61,952 nt of DNA. Origin: Microbacterium sp. Au-Mic1 (GTDB lineage Bacteria; Actinomycetota; Actinomycetes; Actinomycetales; Microbacteriaceae). The number at the start of each line of letters is the position of its first letter. Position 1 is the first letter of the stretch. The notes beneath the pieces are model-generated. The model was given only the letters and a program-made list of their open reading frames with translations. It did not search any database and was not told where the DNA came from. Shown piece after piece: positions 32,257-40,885 of this stretch. Location of the stretch: the NCBI RefSeq assembly GCF_021341785.1, contig NZ_JAJTTF010000017.1:1-61952 (forward strand). The letters are read 5' to 3'. A program made the position numbers and the translations under genes.

Positions 32257-32262
32257 TAGCAT
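32257..32262 (+). promoter_or_regulatory. -10 TAGCAT, leaderless promoter of hisC
   Basis: TAGCAT ends 6 nt before the GTG at 32269. This makes hisC the first gene of a leaderless his transcript. Confidence 0.5.
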
Positions 32263-32268
32263 GGCAGG

Positions 32269-33354
32269 GTGACTGTCTCGCTCGACGACTTACCCCTTCG
32301 TGACGATCTCCGCGGGTTGCGCCCGTACGGTGCCCCGCAGGCACCGCTGCCTGTGGCGCTGAACGTGAACGAGAACACGCATCCGGTGCCGGAGCAGGTG
32401 GCGAGCGACATCCTCGATGACATCGCGGTGGCGCTGCGTGACGTCAACCGCTACCCGGATCGGGAGTTCACCGCGCTCCGCGAGGGGTTCGCAGGTTACC
32501 TCGGTCATGATCTCACCGCCGCGAACATCTGGGCCGGCAACGGATCGAACGAGGTCCTGCAGCACATCCTGCAGGCCTTCGCCGGTCCGGGGCGCACCGT
32601 GTTCGGGTTCGCACCGACCTATTCGATGTATCCGCTGCTCACCCAGGGCACCGGAGCGGCATGGATCGCCGGCACCCGGCACCCGGACTACGAGCTCACC
32701 GTCGACGAAGCGGTGGCGCAGGTCGTGGAGCACGATCCGGACGTGATCCTGCTGTGCGCGCCGAACAACCCGACGGGCACGCCGCTCCCGCTCGACGTGA
32801 TCGAAGCGGTCTACGAGGCGGCGCGCGGCATCGTGATCGTGGATGAGGCGTACCAGGAGTTCGCCCCGAAGGATTCGCCGTCCGCGTTGACGTTGCTGCA
32901 GGGGCGACCGCGGCTCGCCGTCTCTCGCACGATGAGCAAGGCGTTCGCCTTCGCGGGGGCGCGGGTCGGCTACCTCGCCGCCGATCCGGCCTTCATCGAT
33001 GCGCTGCGCCTGGTGCGCCTGCCGTACCACCTGAGCGCCCTCACCCAGGCGGCGGCGATCGCGGCGCTGCGCAACGCGCCCATCATGCTCGCCATGGTCG
33101 ACGAGATCGTCGCGCAGCGGGATCGGATCTCCGCCACGCTCGAGGCCCTCGGCTACACGCCGCACCCGTCATGGTCGAACTTCGTGCTGTTCGGGGGTGT
33201 CGCCGATCCGGCGGCGACCTGGCGCGCCCTGTACGACCAGGGTGTGCTGATCCGCGACGTCGGCATCCCGAATCACCTGCGCGTCACGGCCGGCACGGAG
33301 GCCGAGACCACCGCGTTCCTGGACGCCCTCGCCTCGATAGGATCGGCCTCATGA
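32269..33354 (+). CDS. hisC: Histidinol-phosphate aminotransferase
   Basis: This 361-residue fold-type I PLP enzyme transaminates imidazole-acetol phosphate to histidinol phosphate. It shows LNVNENTHPVP, the WAGNGSNEVLQ cofactor loop, CAPNNPTGTPLP, VDEAYQEF and the PLP Lys in SRTMSKAFAFAGARVGY. The GTG start follows a TAGCAT -10 by 6 nt. The stop overlaps hisB by 4 nt. Confidence 0.95.
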   Translation: MTVSLDDLPLRDDLRGLRPYGAPQAPLPVALNVNENTHPVPEQVASDILDDIAVALRDVNRYPDREFTALREGFAGYLGHDLTAANIWAGNGSNEVLQHILQAFAGPGRTVFGFAPTYSMYPLLTQGTGAAWIAGTRHPDYELTVDEAVAQVVEHDPDVILLCAPNNPTGTPLPLDVIEAVYEAARGIVIVDEAYQEFAPKDSPSALTLLQGRPRLAVSRTMSKAFAFAGARVGYLAADPAFIDALRLVRLPYHLSALTQAAAIAALRNAPIMLAMVDEIVAQRDRISATLEALGYTPHPSWSNFVLFGGVADPAATWRALYDQGVLIRDVGIPNHLRVTAGTEAETTAFLDALASIGSAS

Positions 33355-33971
33355 CCGCTGAGACCCCCGCTGCGGCCCGGACCACGCGCCGTACCCGCTC
33401 CACGTCCGAGTCGACGATCGAGCTCGAGATCGACCTCGACGGCACCGGTCAGAGCCGCATCGACACCTCGGTCCCGTTCTTCGACCACCTGCTGACCGCG
33501 TTCGCGAAGCACTCGCTGACGGATCTGACGGTCCGGGCTTCCGGCGACACCCACATCGATGCGCATCACACCGTGGAAGACGTGGCGATCGTGCTCGGCC
33601 AGGCGATTCGCGAGGCTCTGGGGGACAAGAGCGGCATCTCCCGCTATGGTGACGCGCTCGTCCCGCTGGACGAGGCCCTCGTGCAGGCGGTCGTCGACAT
33701 CTCGGGTCGCCCCTACCTCGTGCACGAGGGCGAGCCGGCCGGCTACGAGCACCACCTCATCGGCGGCCACTTCACCGGATCCCTGGTGCGCCACGTTTTC
33801 GAGGCGATCGCGTACAACGCCGCCCTGACGGTGCATGTGCGCGTGATCAGCGGACGCGATCCGCACCACATCGCCGAGGCCGAGTTCAAGGCCTTCGCGC
33901 GCGCTTTCCGTCAGGCCAAGGCGCTGGACCCCCTGGTGGTCGGCGTGCCCTCCACCAAGGGCGCACTGTGA
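33351..33971 (+). CDS. hisB: Imidazoleglycerol-phosphate dehydratase
   Basis: This 206-residue enzyme makes imidazole-acetol phosphate, the substrate of HisC. The two metal-binding repeats are clear: VPFFDHLLTAFAKH with DAHHTVEDV, and YEHHLIGGHFTGSLVRH with DPHHIAEAEFKAFARA. The N-terminal 15 residues are a Thr/Arg-rich leader. It has no fused phosphatase domain, as in other actinobacteria. It overlaps both neighbours. Confidence 0.96.
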   Translation: MTAETPAAARTTRRTRSTSESTIELEIDLDGTGQSRIDTSVPFFDHLLTAFAKHSLTDLTVRASGDTHIDAHHTVEDVAIVLGQAIREALGDKSGISRYGDALVPLDEALVQAVVDISGRPYLVHEGEPAGYEHHLIGGHFTGSLVRHVFEAIAYNAALTVHVRVISGRDPHHIAEAEFKAFARAFRQAKALDPLVVGVPSTKGAL

Positions 33972-34618
33972 GCGAGCGCGCGGAGGGCCGCCGTCCGACC
34001 GTCGCGGTCTTCGACTACGGATCCGGCAACGTGCACTCGGCCGTGAAAGCGCTGATCCGCGCTGGCGCGGACGCGGAGCTGACCGGTGACCGGACCGCGG
34101 CGCTCGAGGCCGACGGACTCGTCGTCCCGGGCGTGGGCGCGTTCGCGGCCGTTCGCGAGGCGCTTGCCGCGCATGGCGGCGACGAGATCATCGAGCGGCG
34201 CCTGGCGGGCGGCCGTCCGGTGCTGGGCATCTGCGTCGGCATGCAGGTGCTGTTCGCCGGCGGAGTCGAGCGCGGCGCCGAGGTCGACGGGCTCGGCGAG
34301 TGGCCCGGCATCGTGACGGAGCTCGACGCGCCGGTGCTGCCGCACATGGGGTGGAACACCGTCGAGCCGGATCCGGGCAGCGTGCTGTTCCGCGGGATCG
34401 AGCAGGAGCGCTTCTACTTCGTGCACTCCTTCGCCGCGCAGACGTGGGAACTCGAGGTCATGCCGCCGTTCCCGCAGCCGCATCTCACATGGGCCGAGCA
34501 CGGCTCGCGCTTCCTCGCCGCGGTCGAGAACGGCCCGCTCTCGGCAACCCAGTTCCACCCGGAGAAGTCCGGCGAGGCCGGCATCCAGCTGCTGCGCAAC
34601 TGGATCTCCACACTCTGA
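33968..34618 (+). CDS. hisH: Imidazole glycerol phosphate synthase glutaminase subunit
   Basis: This 216-residue class I glutamine amidotransferase supplies ammonia to HisF. The oxyanion and nucleophile region is GICVGMQVLF (Cys), with the His-Glu pair in TQFHPEKSG and the VVPGVGAF start. It starts at GTG 33968, overlapping hisB. hisF is not in this window. Confidence 0.95.
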   Translation: MSERAEGRRPTVAVFDYGSGNVHSAVKALIRAGADAELTGDRTAALEADGLVVPGVGAFAAVREALAAHGGDEIIERRLAGGRPVLGICVGMQVLFAGGVERGAEVDGLGEWPGIVTELDAPVLPHMGWNTVEPDPGSVLFRGIEQERFYFVHSFAAQTWELEVMPPFPQPHLTWAEHGSRFLAAVENGPLSATQFHPEKSGEAGIQLLRNWISTL

Positions 34619-34727
34619 TCCGTCCGCGGAGTGTGACAGCCGGGGATTGGTGCCCCGCGTGCACCCGGACTACTCTCTTCTCTTGCCGCGCCCGAAGCGC
34701 GCGGCACATCGTGACCCGAAGGACGAC

Positions 34728-35474
34728 ATGAACGAGTTCGCACAGTCCCCCTCTCTGACCCTCCTCCCGGCGGTGGACGTCGCCGGCGGGCAGGCCGTGC
34801 GCCTGACCCAGGGTGAGGCCGGAAGCGAGACCAGCTACGGCGATCCGCTCGACGCGGCAGCCGAGTGGGTGGACCAGGGGGCGGAGTGGATCCACCTCGT
34901 CGACCTCGACGCCGCGTTCGGTCGCGGCAGCAACACGGCGATCCTGCGTCGCGTGATCAAGCAGTTCCGCAGCGTGAACGTCGAGCTGTCCGGCGGGATC
35001 CGCGACGACGCGAGCCTCGAGGCCGCGTTGGAGTCGGGTGCCACTCGCATCAACCTCGGCACGGCCGCGCTGGAGAACCCCGAGTGGGCCGCTGATGTCA
35101 TCGCACGCTACGGCGACGCCGTGGCGGTCGGCCTCGACGTGCGTGGCACGACTCTGGCCGCCCGTGGCTGGACCAAGGAGGGCGGAGACCTCTGGACCGT
35201 CCTCGACCGTCTCGAGGACGCCGGATGCAGCCGCTACGTCGTCACCGACGTCACCAAGGACGGCACGCTCAAGGGCCCGAACCTCGAGCTGCTCCGCGAG
35301 ATCACCGCGCGCACCCCGAAGCCCGTGGTGGCGTCCGGCGGCATCGCGAACCTCGATGACATCGCGGCGCTCCGCGACCTCGTGCCGCTCGGCGTCGAGG
35401 GCGCGATCGTCGGCAAGGCGCTGTACGCCGGCGCGTTCACCCTGGCCGAGGCGCTGGATGTCGCCGGATCCTGA
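34728..35474 (+). CDS. priA: Phosphoribosyl isomerase A (HisA/TrpF, PriA type)
   Basis: This 248-residue TIM barrel performs the Amadori isomerisation of ProFAR in histidine synthesis. In actinobacteria it also handles PRA in tryptophan synthesis. Catalytic acids are in LLPAVDV (Asp near residue 14) and VVTDVTKDGTLKGPN. The ARGWTKEGGDLW loop with its Arg and Trp is characteristic of the bifunctional PriA rather than plain HisA. A TACTCT -10 at 34671-34676 and an AAGGA site 5 nt before the ATG give it its own leadered transcript. No trpF is visible here. Confidence 0.9.
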   Translation: MNEFAQSPSLTLLPAVDVAGGQAVRLTQGEAGSETSYGDPLDAAAEWVDQGAEWIHLVDLDAAFGRGSNTAILRRVIKQFRSVNVELSGGIRDDASLEAALESGATRINLGTAALENPEWAADVIARYGDAVAVGLDVRGTTLAARGWTKEGGDLWTVLDRLEDAGCSRYVVTDVTKDGTLKGPNLELLREITARTPKPVVASGGIANLDDIAALRDLVPLGVEGAIVGKALYAGAFTLAEALDVAGS

Positions 35475-36285
35475 GCGCGCCGCGTCCGGCGCGTCCGGAT
35501 GCGATCATGATCACGACCACGGCTCGCACGCCAACACCGGCGACTCGGCCGGTGTGCCGTGGGCGGGGCGCTCGTTCGAGGAGAACACCCGCGCCGGCGA
35601 TGACGGCTCAGCCGACCCGGCCCTGTGGGATGCCCTCGCGCGGTTCCGCGCCGGCTCCGGTTCGCAGGCCGAGGTCGTGGCCGCGTTCCGCACCGCGCGC
35701 GTGCTCGTGCCGCTCGTCGCTGAGAAGGGTGACGAGGGGGTCGCGCCGTCCGGCCTGACGGTGGACAAGACCCAGGAGCTCTCGCTCGTCACCGTCGCCG
35801 CGCCCGACGGGCGCACCGTGCAGCCGGCGTTCACGAGCGTCGACACGATGCGCGCCTGGGATCCGATCGCGCGCCCCATCCCGGTGGAGGCGGCGCGCGT
35901 GGCGCTGTCCGCCTCTTCGGGGGATGCCGAGCTCATCGTGCTTGACCCCGGGTCCGAGACCGAGTTCGTGCTGCGCCGCCCTGCGGTGTGGGCGGTCGCG
36001 CAGGGGCTGAGCTGGGAGCCGAGCTTCCTCTCACCGGAGGTCTATGCGGGCCTTCTGGAGAGCGTCGGCAGCGAGCTCGCCGTGATCGACGTGGCGGTCT
36101 CCGCCGGCGATCCGGATGCGCGCCTGCGCGGACCGGAGCTCGTCGTCACGCTCGAGCTCGTCGAGGGGCTGGACCGGGAGACGCTCGACGCGGTGCTCGC
36201 GCGCCTCGCGCAGCGCTGGGCCGCCGACGATCGCATCGCCGTGCTCGTCGACTCGCTGACCGTGAAGCTGCGCGCGAGCGTCTGA
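35458..36285 (+). CDS. SseB family protein
   Basis: This 275-residue soluble protein starts with a 25-residue stretch rich in His, Asp and Gly (CDHDHDHGSHANTG), a possible metal-binding tail. The SseB N-terminal domain follows: ALARFRAGSGSQAEVVAAF, RVLVPLVAE and the TVQPAFTSVDTMRAW block. The ATG at 35458 overlaps the priA end by 17 nt. Its placement behind priA recurs in relatives; the molecular function of the family in actinobacteria is not known. Confidence 0.8.
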   Translation: MSPDPERAASGASGCDHDHDHGSHANTGDSAGVPWAGRSFEENTRAGDDGSADPALWDALARFRAGSGSQAEVVAAFRTARVLVPLVAEKGDEGVAPSGLTVDKTQELSLVTVAAPDGRTVQPAFTSVDTMRAWDPIARPIPVEAARVALSASSGDAELIVLDPGSETEFVLRRPAVWAVAQGLSWEPSFLSPEVYAGLLESVGSELAVIDVAVSAGDPDARLRGPELVVTLELVEGLDRETLDAVLARLAQRWAADDRIAVLVDSLTVKLRASV

Positions 36286-36317
36286 ACCTGACTCTTCCGC
36301 CGGGGCGACGCGCGGTC

Positions 36318-36323
36318 TAGAGT
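36318..36323 (+). promoter_or_regulatory. -10 TAGAGT, leaderless promoter of methyltransferase gene
   Basis: TAGAGT ends 6 nt before the ATG at 36330. Confidence 0.5.
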
Positions 36324-36329
36324 CGCGGC

Positions 36330-37352
36330 ATGCCGGACTCCGCACCGCTTCTCCTGCAGCACCTCGACGGCATGTACGCGATCCAGGCGCTCGCGGTGGG
36401 GGAGCGTTCGGGGGCGTTGGCGGCTCTGCTCGATGGCCCGGGAGACGCCGCCGGGATCGCGGAGCGCGCGGGACTCGACGAGCGCAATGTGGCGCAGTGG
36501 CTGCGCTGCATGCACGCGGCGGGCTATGCCCGGCATGACGCCGGGGTGTTCCGGATCGACCCCGAGACCGCGACCACGTTCGGCGACGACTTCGCGATCG
36601 ACGCGCGCGGCATCCTCGACTTCGTCTATGCGATCTCCGGCGACCTCGTCCGGCGGATCCCCGAGGCGATGCGTGCGGGCGCGGGCGTCGCGCCCACTGC
36701 GTTCACAGGGCTCGGCGCCGCGGCCAGCCGCATCAACAGTCGGCTCTACCGGGCCGCCCTCGTCGACGAGTGGATCGCGAGCGATCCCGCGCTGCGGGCG
36801 CGGCTGGAGACCGGCGCGGCCGTCGCCGACATCGCCTGCGGTGACGGCGACGCGGCGGCGCAGCTGGCCCGTGCCTTCCCGCGCAGCCGCGTCATCGGCG
36901 TCGATCCCGACGCGGCGCCCCGCAGCGATGTGGCGAATCTGGAGCTGTACGCCGAGACGGCGGAGCACCTCGGCGCCCATGGCTCCTTCGCGCTCATCAC
37001 GTGCCTGGACGCACTGCACCACCTGGGCGACCCGGTCGCCGCCGTGCGGCAGGCCGCCGACGCACTGGACGAGGACGGCGTGCTGCTCATCGCGGAGACC
37101 TCGATGACGGGCGACATCGATCGTGATGCGGCCGCCGATCCCTTCGCCCTATTCACCCACACGGCGGGGCTGTTCTACTGCATGCAGGACAGCCTGGCCG
37201 GAGGTGGGGACGGGGCCACGCCGTCGCTCGGCCTCGGCTGGGTCGACGATGCGCTCGCGGCGGCCGGGCTCGGCCACGTCGACGTCCTCGAGTCGGAGAC
37301 GGGATTCCGGGTCTTCCTGGCCCGTCGTCCGCGGGAAGGCGTCGTCAGTTGA
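36330..37352 (+). CDS. Class I SAM-dependent methyltransferase with N-terminal winged helix
   Basis: This 340-residue protein has residues 1-70 (LLQHLDGMYAIQALAVGERSG, LDERNVAQWLRCMHAAGYAR) resembling the dimerisation/winged-helix part of small-molecule O-methyltransferases and Rv2258c-like proteins. The Rossmann SAM-binding motif follows: VADIACGDGDAAAQLA and GVDPD. Substrate unknown. It starts at ATG 36330, leaderless. Its last 8 nt overlap the stop of the convergent DUF1844 gene. Confidence 0.85.
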   Translation: MPDSAPLLLQHLDGMYAIQALAVGERSGALAALLDGPGDAAGIAERAGLDERNVAQWLRCMHAAGYARHDAGVFRIDPETATTFGDDFAIDARGILDFVYAISGDLVRRIPEAMRAGAGVAPTAFTGLGAAASRINSRLYRAALVDEWIASDPALRARLETGAAVADIACGDGDAAAQLARAFPRSRVIGVDPDAAPRSDVANLELYAETAEHLGAHGSFALITCLDALHHLGDPVAAVRQAADALDEDGVLLIAETSMTGDIDRDAAADPFALFTHTAGLFYCMQDSLAGGGDGATPSLGLGWVDDALAAAGLGHVDVLESETGFRVFLARRPREGVVS

Positions 37353-37734
37353 CGGGGCCGGTCCACTTCTCTCCCGGACCCTGACCGATCGGATCCGCGA
37401 TGACGGACGCCTCGCGGAAGGCCAGCTGGACCGAGCGCAGACCGTCGCGCAGCGATCGCGCGTGCATGTCGCTGATCTCGGGGGCGGCGGCCGTGATGAG
37501 GCCGGCCAGGGCGTTGATGAGCTTGCGCGCCTCGTCCAGGTCCTTCTGCGTCTCGGGGTCGTCGGCCAGGCCCACCTTGACCGCGGCGGCGCTGAGCAGG
37601 TGCACGGCGGCGGTGGTGATCACCTCGACGGCGGCGACGTCGGCGATGTCGCGTGCGGCACCGGCAGCGGTGTCGTCGATCGCGGGGGACGAGGGGGAGA
37701 CGTGCTCGTGGCCGTCGGGCGCGGGAGTGCTCAC
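37345..37734 (-). CDS. DUF1844 domain-containing protein
   Basis: This 129-residue mostly helical soluble protein has the DUF1844 pattern AAVHLLSAAAVKVGLADDPETQKDLDEARKLINALAGL. The N-terminal 30 residues are Pro/Ser/Asp-rich. The GTG at 37734 is the start that keeps this layout. Genes of this family commonly lie beside infC in actinobacteria, as here. Function unknown. Confidence 0.85.
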   Translation of the reverse strand: MSTPAPDGHEHVSPSSPAIDDTAAGAARDIADVAAVEVITTAAVHLLSAAAVKVGLADDPETQKDLDEARKLINALAGLITAAAPEISDMHARSLRDGLRSVQLAFREASVIADPIGQGPGEKWTGPVN

Positions 37735-37766
37735 TGTGCCGGCTTTCCGAAGGTCTTGCCTTCTGA

Positions 37767-38013
37767 TAGACTCTTGCGGGCTCCGGGACTCAGGTCCCGG
37801 CACGAAAGAGGATTCACTTCCCACCCGCGCTTGCCGCTCAAGGCTACCGGGTCCAGCACTCCGCCGATTCACATCGGTAGCCGCCGTGCAGCGACAGCTG
37901 TGCGGCGGGTCAGGGTGCCGCCGGCGTCTGACTGCCGGCGGGTGGGACGATTCCGATTTCGCCCGTGATCCGTCCGGATCACGGTGGCCGAAACCATCGT
38001 CTAAGGAGTCCGC
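37767..38013 (+). promoter_or_regulatory. Promoter and structured leader of infC-rpmI-rplT
   Basis: TAGACT (37767-37772) is the probable -10. The roughly 235-nt untranslated leader contains three clear hairpins: CCGGGAC-tcag-GTCCCGG (37783-37800), CCGCCGGC/GCCGGCGG (37918-37941) and GTGATCCG-tc-CGGATCAC (37965-37982). A weaker one lies around 37880-37910. A TAAGGAG ribosome-binding site follows at 38002-38008. Long leaders upstream of infC operons often mediate ribosomal-protein feedback; which protein, if any, binds here is inference. Confidence 0.6.
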
Positions 38014-38643
<630 letters not shown>

Positions 38644-38732
38644 TCCCCGGATCCGACAGCCGCACACAGACCTCCCGCACTGCGCGGGCAGAACCCTGTC
38701 GCCCAGCTGGGCGCCATACGAAGGAAGAGAAG

Positions 38733-38927
38733 ATGCCGAAGCAGAAGACCCACTCGGGTGCCAAGAAGCGCTTCAAGATCACCGGCAGCGGAAAGCTGAA
38801 GAAGCAGCAGGCCGGGATGCGCCACAACCTCGAGCTGAAGTCGAGCCGTCGCACCCGTCGCCTCAACCAGGACCAGGTGCTGTCGAAGGCAGACGCCAAG
38901 GTCGCCAAGAAGCTCCTCGGCCGCTGA
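38733..38927 (+). CDS. rpmI: 50S ribosomal protein L35
   Basis: This 64-residue strongly basic ribosomal protein runs from MPKQKTHSGAKKRFK to AKKLLGR, full length for the family. An AGGAAGAGA purine tract precedes the ATG. It is the second gene of infC-rpmI-rplT. Confidence 0.97.
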   Translation: MPKQKTHSGAKKRFKITGSGKLKKQQAGMRHNLELKSSRRTRRLNQDQVLSKADAKVAKKLLGR

Positions 38928-38956
38928 CGCCGATCGCACGATAGGAATACACGAAA

Positions 38957-39343
38957 ATGGCTAGAGTCAAGCGCGCCGTCAACGCTCAGAAGAAGCGCCG
39001 CGTCATCCTCGAGCGCGCCTCGGGTTACCGTGGCCAGCGCTCGCGCCTGTACCGCAAGGCGAAGGAGCAGGTCACCCACTCCCTCGTCTACGCGTACCGC
39101 GACCGTCGCAAGCGCAAGGGCGACTTCCGTCGTCTGTGGATCCAGCGCATCAACGCCGCTGCCCGCCAGAACGGCATCACGTACAACCGCTTCATCCAGG
39201 GCCTCGGTCTCGCCGGCGTCCAGGTCGACCGCCGCATGCTCGCCGAGCTCGCCGTGAACGAGCCGGCGACGTTCGCCGCGCTGGTCGAGACGGCCCGCAA
39301 GGCTCTGCCGGCGGACGTCAACGCGCCCAAGTCGGCTGCGTAA
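38957..39343 (+). CDS. rplT: 50S ribosomal protein L20
   Basis: This 128-residue 23S rRNA-binding protein is needed for early 50S assembly and is the autoregulator of this operon in other bacteria. It has MARVKRAVNAQKKRR, GYRGQRSRLYRKAKEQV and INAAARQNGITYNRFI. It has an Ala/Pro-ending tail. It is followed by a strong hairpin terminator. Confidence 0.97.
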   Translation: MARVKRAVNAQKKRRVILERASGYRGQRSRLYRKAKEQVTHSLVYAYRDRRKRKGDFRRLWIQRINAAARQNGITYNRFIQGLGLAGVQVDRRMLAELAVNEPATFAALVETARKALPADVNAPKSAA

Positions 39344-39356
39344 GCACCTGATCAAC

Positions 39357-39390
39357 GAAGGGGCGCCGTCCGTGAGGGCGGCGCCCCTTC
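39357..39390 (+). terminator. Hairpin terminator after rplT
   Basis: GAAGGGGCGCCG (39357-39368) pairs perfectly with CGGCGCCCCTTC (39379-39390), with further partial pairing inside the loop. There is no T-run. It lies just before the promoter of the next gene. Confidence 0.75.
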
Positions 39391-39398
39391 GGTGTCCC

Positions 39399-39404
39399 TA
39401 GACT
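39399..39404 (+). promoter_or_regulatory. -10 TAGACT, leaderless promoter of TrmH-type gene
   Basis: TAGACT directly abuts a GTG at 39405 and lies 6 nt before a second in-frame GTG at 39411. The normal -10 to start distance therefore selects 39411 as the start. Confidence 0.55.
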
Positions 39405-39410
39405 GTGATC

Positions 39411-40211
39411 GTGCTGGAGAATCCCCGATCCCCGCGCGTGCGCGCCGTGGCCAAGCTCACCAAGCGCAGCGCCCGCACCGAGACGGGCCTGTTCCTGCTG
39501 GAGGGCCCGCAGGCGGTGCGCGAGGCGCTGTCCTATCGACCGGAGGCCATCGTCGAGCTCTTCGCGACGCCCTCCGCATGGGACAAGCACGGCGATCTGC
39601 GCCAGGCCGCGACCGCCGCGGACGTGCGCTTCGAGTACGTGACGGAGTTCGTGCTCGCGGCGATGGCCGACACCGTCACGCCTCAGGGCGTGGTCGCCGT
39701 GGCCCGGCAGACGCCCACGTCGGTGCGCGATATCTTCGCCGCCGCACCGCGCCTCGTGGCGATCTGCGAGGAGGTGCGCGACCCCGGCAACCTCGGCACC
39801 ATCATCCGCGCCGCCGACGCGACCGGTGCTGATGCGGTCGTGCTGACCGGGCGCACGGTCGATCTGTACAACCCGAAGGTGGTCCGCTCCACCACGGGGT
39901 CGCTCTTCCATCTGCCGGTCTCGGTCGGCGGAGAACTCCCGGACGTCATCGAGCGGGCGCACGCCGCGGGCCTGCAGGTCGTCGCGGCGGACGTGAAGGG
40001 CGACGACCTGCTCGCGGCCCGCGCGGAGGGCGTGCTCGCCCGGCCCACGGCGTGGTTGTTCGGCAATGAGGCGCATGGGCTGGAGGAGCCCGCGCTGGAA
40101 CTGGCCGATCGGGCGCTCCGGCTGCCGATCTTCGGCCGGGCCGAGTCGCTGAACCTCGCCACCGCCGCCAGTGTGTGCCTGTACGAGAGTGCGTTCGCCC
40201 AGCGCGCCTGA
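39411..40211 (+). CDS. TrmH/SpoU family RNA 2'-O-methyltransferase
   Basis: This 266-residue knotted methyltransferase probably acts on 23S rRNA (RlmB/TsnR-like). It has an N-terminal substrate-binding domain (RTETGLFLLEGPQAVREAL). The SpoU motifs follow: DPGNLGTIIRAADATGAD, LFGNEAHGLE and LPIFGRAESLNLATAAS, all intact. It lies between the rplT terminator and a response regulator gene that begins 2 nt after its stop. Confidence 0.9.
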   Translation: MLENPRSPRVRAVAKLTKRSARTETGLFLLEGPQAVREALSYRPEAIVELFATPSAWDKHGDLRQAATAADVRFEYVTEFVLAAMADTVTPQGVVAVARQTPTSVRDIFAAAPRLVAICEEVRDPGNLGTIIRAADATGADAVVLTGRTVDLYNPKVVRSTTGSLFHLPVSVGGELPDVIERAHAAGLQVVAADVKGDDLLAARAEGVLARPTAWLFGNEAHGLEEPALELADRALRLPIFGRAESLNLATAASVCLYESAFAQRA

Positions 40212-40213
40212 GT

Positions 40214-40882
40214 ATGAAGATCCTCATCGTCGAAGACGACGAACGCGTGGCAGACGCCCTCGCCGGGTTCCTCGGCCGCGCCGGTTACGCGGTCGAGCGT
40301 GCGGGAGACGGACGGGGCGCTCTCGAGATGCTCGGCACCGACACGGAAGCCGTGATCCTCGACCTCGGTCTTCCGGACATCGACGGCATCGAGCTCTGCC
40401 GCCGGATCCGCGCCGTGAGCGGCGTCCCCATCCTCATCGCCACGGCGCGCAGCCAGGTGCACGAGCGGATCCGCGGGCTGCGCGCCGGGGCCGACGACTT
40501 CCTGGTCAAGCCCTACGACGTGCAGGAGCTGCTCGCCCGCATCGAGGCGGTCACCCGCCGCAGTCATGCGATCGCCGGCGAGGTCGGGCCCGTCGGCATC
40601 GACATCGACGGGGTGCGGATCGATCTCGTCGCGCGCCGGGTGCTGGTGGACGGCGAGGCGGTGGAGCTGACCCGCAAGGAGTTCGACATCGTCGCGGTGC
40701 TGGCCCGGTATCCGGGAGTCGCCGTGCCGCGCGAGAGGCTCATCCGCGAGGTGTGGAACACGGACTGGCAGAGCTTCGCCCGCTCGCTCGAGGTGCACGT
40801 CGCCTCGATCCGCCGCAAGCTCGGACGGCCGGCGCTGATCGAGACGGTCCGCGGCGTGGGCTACCGGCTGACGGGGCTGTGA
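40214..40882 (+). CDS. OmpR-family response regulator
   Basis: This 222-residue protein has a receiver domain with the acidic pocket EDD and phosphoacceptor Asp50 in ILDLGLPD, the Thr in ATARS and Lys in LVKPYD. A C-terminal winged helix follows (LTRKEFDIVAVLARYPG, LEVHVASIRRKLG, VRGVGYRL). It begins 2 nt after the rRNA methyltransferase and is followed 3 nt later by its sensor kinase. Its target genes are not evident; the TAXI lipoprotein in the same operon is a candidate signal partner. Confidence 0.94.
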   Translation: MKILIVEDDERVADALAGFLGRAGYAVERAGDGRGALEMLGTDTEAVILDLGLPDIDGIELCRRIRAVSGVPILIATARSQVHERIRGLRAGADDFLVKPYDVQELLARIEAVTRRSHAIAGEVGPVGIDIDGVRIDLVARRVLVDGEAVELTRKEFDIVAVLARYPGVAVPRERLIREVWNTDWQSFARSLEVHVASIRRKLGRPALIETVRGVGYRLTGL

Positions 40883-40885
40883 CCG

